From contig JAISIU010000225.1 in the NCBI GenBank assembly GCA_031261885.1, forward strand, positions 1-23,411: a stretch of DNA of 23,411 nt. Reading direction: 5' to 3'. The position numbers and the translations under genes are program-made. The stretch's first letter is position 1; each line of letters starts with the position of its first letter. This DNA comes from Bifidobacteriaceae bacterium (lineage in GTDB: Bacteria > Actinomycetota > Actinomycetes > Actinomycetales > WQXJ01). Under the pieces are notes generated by a model. That model saw only the letters and a program-made list of their open reading frames with translations. It was not told where the DNA came from and searched no databases. This document shows, one piece after another, positions 23,166-23,411 of the stretch.

Positions 23166-23411
23166 TGTGGCGCTCCTTAGGCGGCCGCCGACACCGGCAT
23201 GCCGCAGCGCCAGGACGGCCAGGTCCTCGGCTGTCTCGCTGGCCTGAGGCCGGAGACGGAAAAGTCTGAAGGCGGTCCAGGGCACCAGGGGCGCCACACG
23301 GACCTCTCGGTTCCCTTCGCTGGACGGGGCCACGGGGGCGGACCGGCGCGGAAACCGTGGGCCGCTGCGCCGGCATGCGGGCGGCGGCCACCAAGGTCAG
23401 AGTACCGCACA
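23166..23411 (-). promoter_or_regulatory. rne upstream/leader region, cut by window edge
   Basis: I see no convincing gene in these 246 bases. The rne ribosome-binding site lies at its left end. On the minus strand a TACTCT (23399-23404) could be a -10 element, but the -35 would fall outside the window. GCATGCCG-CAGCG-type sequences near 23198-23211 and 23363-23376 are inverted relative to each other and could form a long-range stem in a leader RNA. E. coli rne controls itself through its 5' leader; whether this one does is not shown. Confidence 0.35.

Noticed and set aside
19977..23180. Very long open frame antisense to rne on the plus strand
   Set aside because: High GC removes stop codons in antisense frames. 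Its translation is Gly/Arg/Leu low-complexity with no domain, while the minus strand has a complete RNase E.
23166..23333. Upstream in-frame extension of RNase E to 23333
   Set aside because: AAGGAG seven bases before the ATG at 23165 and the Lys/Ala-rich start there fit better. The extra 56 residues look like translated leader.
1..23411. CRISPR array, tRNA, rRNA, insertion sequence, prophage or attachment site
   Set aside because: No regularly spaced repeats, cloverleaf, transposase, integrase or terminal inverted repeats were recognised. The repeats seen are protein-module repeats or short isolated pairs.

Overview
This window is a high-GC stretch of an actinobacterial (Actinomycetota) chromosome. 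Most of it is the division and cell-wall (dcw) cluster on the minus strand. The placement rests on very GC-rich codons, GTG starts, a DUF3040 gene beside mraZ, a 143-residue MraZ, and an RNase E with a very long basic/Ala-Pro N-terminal extension. The family or genus cannot be decided from the sequence alone. MurE carries the DNPR motif usual in meso-diaminopimelate-adding enzymes, so an A1-gamma-type peptidoglycan is the simplest prediction.

Layout, left to right. (1) 1-2058, plus strand: the 3' part of a large repetitive surface protein with CarboxypepD_reg-like modules, InlB/bacterial-repeat-like modules and two lysine-rich Big_2-like domains. (2) 2068-2099: a GC hairpin between two convergent genes. 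(3) 2105-16961, minus strand, in transcription order rsmH, ftsL, ftsI, murE, murF, mraY, murD, ftsW, murG, murC, ftsQ. Most junctions are 4-base ATGA/GTGA overlaps, so this reads as one translationally coupled operon. (4) 16962-17294: an unusually long, strongly structured spacer, then mraZ (17295-17726). (5) A clear Rho-independent terminator, the DUF3040 membrane protein gene, and dinB (DNA polymerase IV). (6) A terminator hairpin containing an SOS-box-like sequence, then rne (19935-23165) and its leader up to the window edge.

The genes work together. MurC, MurD, MurE and MurF build the UDP-MurNAc-pentapeptide, MraY attaches it to the lipid carrier (lipid I), and MurG adds GlcNAc (lipid II). 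FtsW polymerises glycan and FtsI cross-links it at the septum, with FtsL and FtsQ as divisome regulators. RsmH methylates 16S rRNA, and MraZ is the cluster's transcriptional regulator.

The region is mostly a conserved housekeeping locus, and I see no clear new system. The points most worth a second look are: a Gly-to-Val change in the MurD ATP-binding loop; a 27-bp near-identical inverted repeat lying in unconserved segments of ftsQ and murC; the end of the cluster at ftsQ with no ftsZ, beside a surface-protein gene; an SOS-like box inside the rne terminator just upstream of dinB; long disordered tails on FtsQ, FtsL and RNase E; and the structured 333-base mraZ-rsmH spacer.
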